From positions 27,147,810 through 27,211,809 of the forward strand of contig OX393565.1 in the NCBI GenBank assembly GCA_947652115.1: a stretch of 64,000 bases of DNA. The letters are read 5' to 3'. Positions 61,903-64,000 of this stretch are shown here, piece after piece (within the stretch, counting starts at the first letter, position 1; every line of letters starts with the position of its first letter). The stretch comes from Blastomussa wellsi (Eukaryota; Cnidaria; Anthozoa; Scleractinia; Plerogyridae). The position numbers and the translations under genes are program-made. The notes below the pieces were generated by a model. It did not search any database and had not been told where the DNA came from. It saw only the letters and a program-made list of their open reading frames with translations.

Positions 61903-62942
61903 CAGCTGTAGTACGCAGAAAAGAGCCACTCCTCACGCCACCTTTCTTCTAATCTTTACAAACTTCGATGAATATTGTAACCGGTTTGGAGAAAATTCCT
62001 GTAAAAGTCACAGATTGCAATTGTATTGCTCACCAGTTGAACCCAAGGGACATGCACCAACTCACAAAAGAACCAGGGATGTGGATGTGAATTAGTACCA
62101 AAATGCTATCAGCTCAAATGTTTTGTCCTTCGTCCTGGGTTTACCTCGTTTGATTGATAAATCTGTTAACCAATCCTAGTTGTCACTTAACAGTATTATC
62201 TAAGCAAAGAAACAAATAATTTTATCACCATTCGTCGATCAAACTACCGGGTGATCAGGCGCCATTTTCCTGTCCCATAATGCAGCACCATAATCTCTTG
62301 AAGAGTATCGGGCTGTGCAGGGTCTGGGGTGGGGTGGGGATGATGGTCGTCGTTCATCGCGCGCTGCCTCCAGGGCATACCCGGACGATCAAACAACACA
62401 ATCGACCGATTACCCCTGGGTTCCTGTAATTCGACCAAAAATTCCGGAAACGTAAGGTGGCTTTTAGCCCCATGTACAGAATTTTACATCCTGTCTTGCT
62501 GATTCAAAGTTAATAACTAAAATTAAGGCCGTTTATAACAGGTTGTACCGTTGCTATGGTTGTCCAGTGAATTGGACATCTGTTTGATACCATAATTGTT
62601 GCGTCGTCAATTGAAAAAGAGTCATAGAAATGACCGATCAAAGTTGAGGCGCTGAAAGATGCAGGAAACTAGTTGGGAAACAATTTTTAGGTGGGAAAAT
62701 GACACCAGCTTCAAATTGTGTCTGACTTATATTTATCTATTAAAATGCTGGACCTTACAAATCGATATTTTCGATACTCGAGAAAAATCGATAATTTATA
62801 AAAATTGATAGCAAAAGTTGCTGTGATTATCGATTTCGATCGATCATGAAATAAGAATTCGATTCTATCTATTTCCATCAAAACTTTACAACTGTCCTTG
62901 CGAAGTACGCAAAGCCGTAGCCAGAGGAAAGAGACCTCCGGA

Positions 62943-63009
62943 CATTTGAGAACACTCGAGAAATGTAGAAAACACGAGCCGCACTACATTTCCCTCGTGT
63001 TCTCAAATG
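62943..63009. repeat. Hairpin of 26-bp arms
   Basis: catttgagaacactcgagaa atgtag on the left is mirrored by ctacatttccctcgtgttct and caaatg on the right, with two mismatches and a 15-base loop. Confidence 0.75.
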
Positions 63010-63391
63010 CCCGTCGTGTTTTATGACAGTATAATACATGGCTTAGGCTTCTTTATTTGTTAAATAAATAATTTGGTTATACCATAGACTCGTTCAGTGC
63101 AGGTACAACATGATACTTAAGCTTTAACCAAAAAAAATCTTATGTTGAGTTACTTTTAAATATACACTTTTACAGCAACCCACATAGGAGGCTAGTTCTT
63201 ATGTGGAGGGGTCTTTAAAAATGAAAATTTTAGCCTAACAGGTTCTTAAAACCCAGGTTCTTATACGCGGGCTATTACTGTATTTTAACTTTTAATGAAC
63301 GCAATTTCAACACGCAGTTTCGGAAATTATTAAGGACCAGCAAAAATACGGAGCTCCGCTTTTAGGCTTGAATTTAGTGTAAGCCACCTTC

Positions 63392-63460
63392 AGTGTGAGA
63401 GGCGTGGGGCCTAATGGTTTGTGCGCTGGACTCAGGATCTTATGGTACGCGGGTCCGAGC
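63392..63460 (+). mobile_element. SINE head fragment (20007 family)
   Basis: gcgtggggcctaatggtttg with tgcgctggactcagga resembles the A-box part, and gcgggtccgagctgagactg the B-box part, of the SINE at 20007. The body is absent, so this copy is truncated. The lack of any tRNA cloverleaf argues against a tRNA gene. Confidence 0.6.
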
Positions 63461-63573
63461 TGAGACTGGAAAGTAATGATCAATGATTCCTTCCGAGGTT
63501 GCTTGCCAATATGCTTATCAAGACCAAAGTCATCTAATCTGCTGGTGCAAATGTTGCCTTTTTGTAGCATGAA

Positions 63574-63620
63574 ACATGAACAAAATTGTAATGATTGTAT
63601 CATTACAATTTTGTTCATGT
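63574..63620. repeat. Perfect 21-bp-arm palindrome
   Basis: acatgaacaaaattgtaatg followed by a is exactly reverse-complemented after the 5-base spacer ttgta. This is a perfect 47-bp hairpin with no flanking repeat of its kind elsewhere in the window. Confidence 0.9.
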
Positions 63621-64000
63621 TGGGCTGGAAAAAACATGTTTTTGACAACTCACTATTGTTTCTTATTCTACATGCTAAATATTGCTCGATTGAAAACGAG
63701 AAAAATGATAGATCACCATACTTATTTTTGGGAAAATGACGATTTACTTCTCTTGGCAAGTTTCAGACATATTAGGTAATTTCCACCATGTCCCAGTGTG
63801 CACGCAAAGGAAAACGGCGAGCGAACAAATCCCCTCCCTACTTTTTTACTCGCCATTTCCTGTGCGCCTTTTCCACTAACCAAATGCCTGGAACAGGCTA
63901 TTAATTACCCCTGTCAAAGGTAAATATCCTCTAGGACTTGTCACGACCCATGAAAATACCCATACACTGAGCGACTTGTGTCAGCCTCATGATGAAACCT

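Larger units (their letters stand above)
61903..64000. other. Region upstream of the aftiphilin-like gene
   Basis: No exon supported. It should contain the aftiphilin-like promoter and 5' UTR. It holds a hairpin at 62943-63009, a SINE head at 63392-63460 and a near-perfect palindrome at 63574-63620. Confidence 0.5.

Overview
The window is nuclear DNA from an animal, most likely an anthozoan cnidarian (a stony coral or sea anemone). Genes are split into many short exons with GT-AG introns and separated by AT-rich DNA full of small inverted-repeat transposons, SINEs, LINE fragments and satellites. Animal-specific genes (FGF, aftiphilin, a CatSper subunit) sit beside a 2-aminoethylphosphonate transaminase. 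That enzyme fits the phosphonate-rich biochemistry of sea anemones and corals. The assignment is inference; no marker gene fixes the species.

Six protein-coding genes can be reconstructed exon by exon, mostly from exons too short to appear as long ORFs. From left to right: (1) a secreted fibroblast growth factor (minus, 2244-6419, 5 coding exons, 167 aa). (2) NDUFAF7, the mitochondrial complex I assembly methyltransferase (plus, 13888-23470, 11 coding exons, 433 aa). (3) an MRP4/ABCC4-type full ABC exporter (minus, 24031-32262), convergent with NDUFAF7, with an in-frame TAA in its first coding exon and one junction I could not put in frame. (4) a short CatSper epsilon/delta-like sperm channel subunit (minus, 39004-47370, 13 exons). 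(5) a PhnW-type 2-aminoethylphosphonate-pyruvate aminotransferase with a leader that looks mitochondrial (minus, 50054-53011, 4 exons, 424 aa). (6) an aftiphilin-like clathrin/AP adaptor (minus, 55497-61902) with about 14 FGDF-like motifs, a tandemly duplicated 60-nt exon and a 13-nt microexon. These genes are functionally unrelated, as is normal for an animal locus; there is no operon.

The rest is non-coding. It holds an 11-bp satellite in an FGF intron, a 21-bp satellite inside a foldback transposon and a CACTA-like element in one NDUFAF7 intron, and several MITE-like inverted repeats. It also holds tRNA-derived SINEs of at least two families and a 5'-truncated LINE with clear 11-bp target-site duplications in a CatSper intron. 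The long stretches 1-2243, 6420-13643, 32263-39003, 47371-50053, 53012-55496 and 61903-64000 show no gene I can support. No rRNA, CRISPR or functional tRNA gene was seen.
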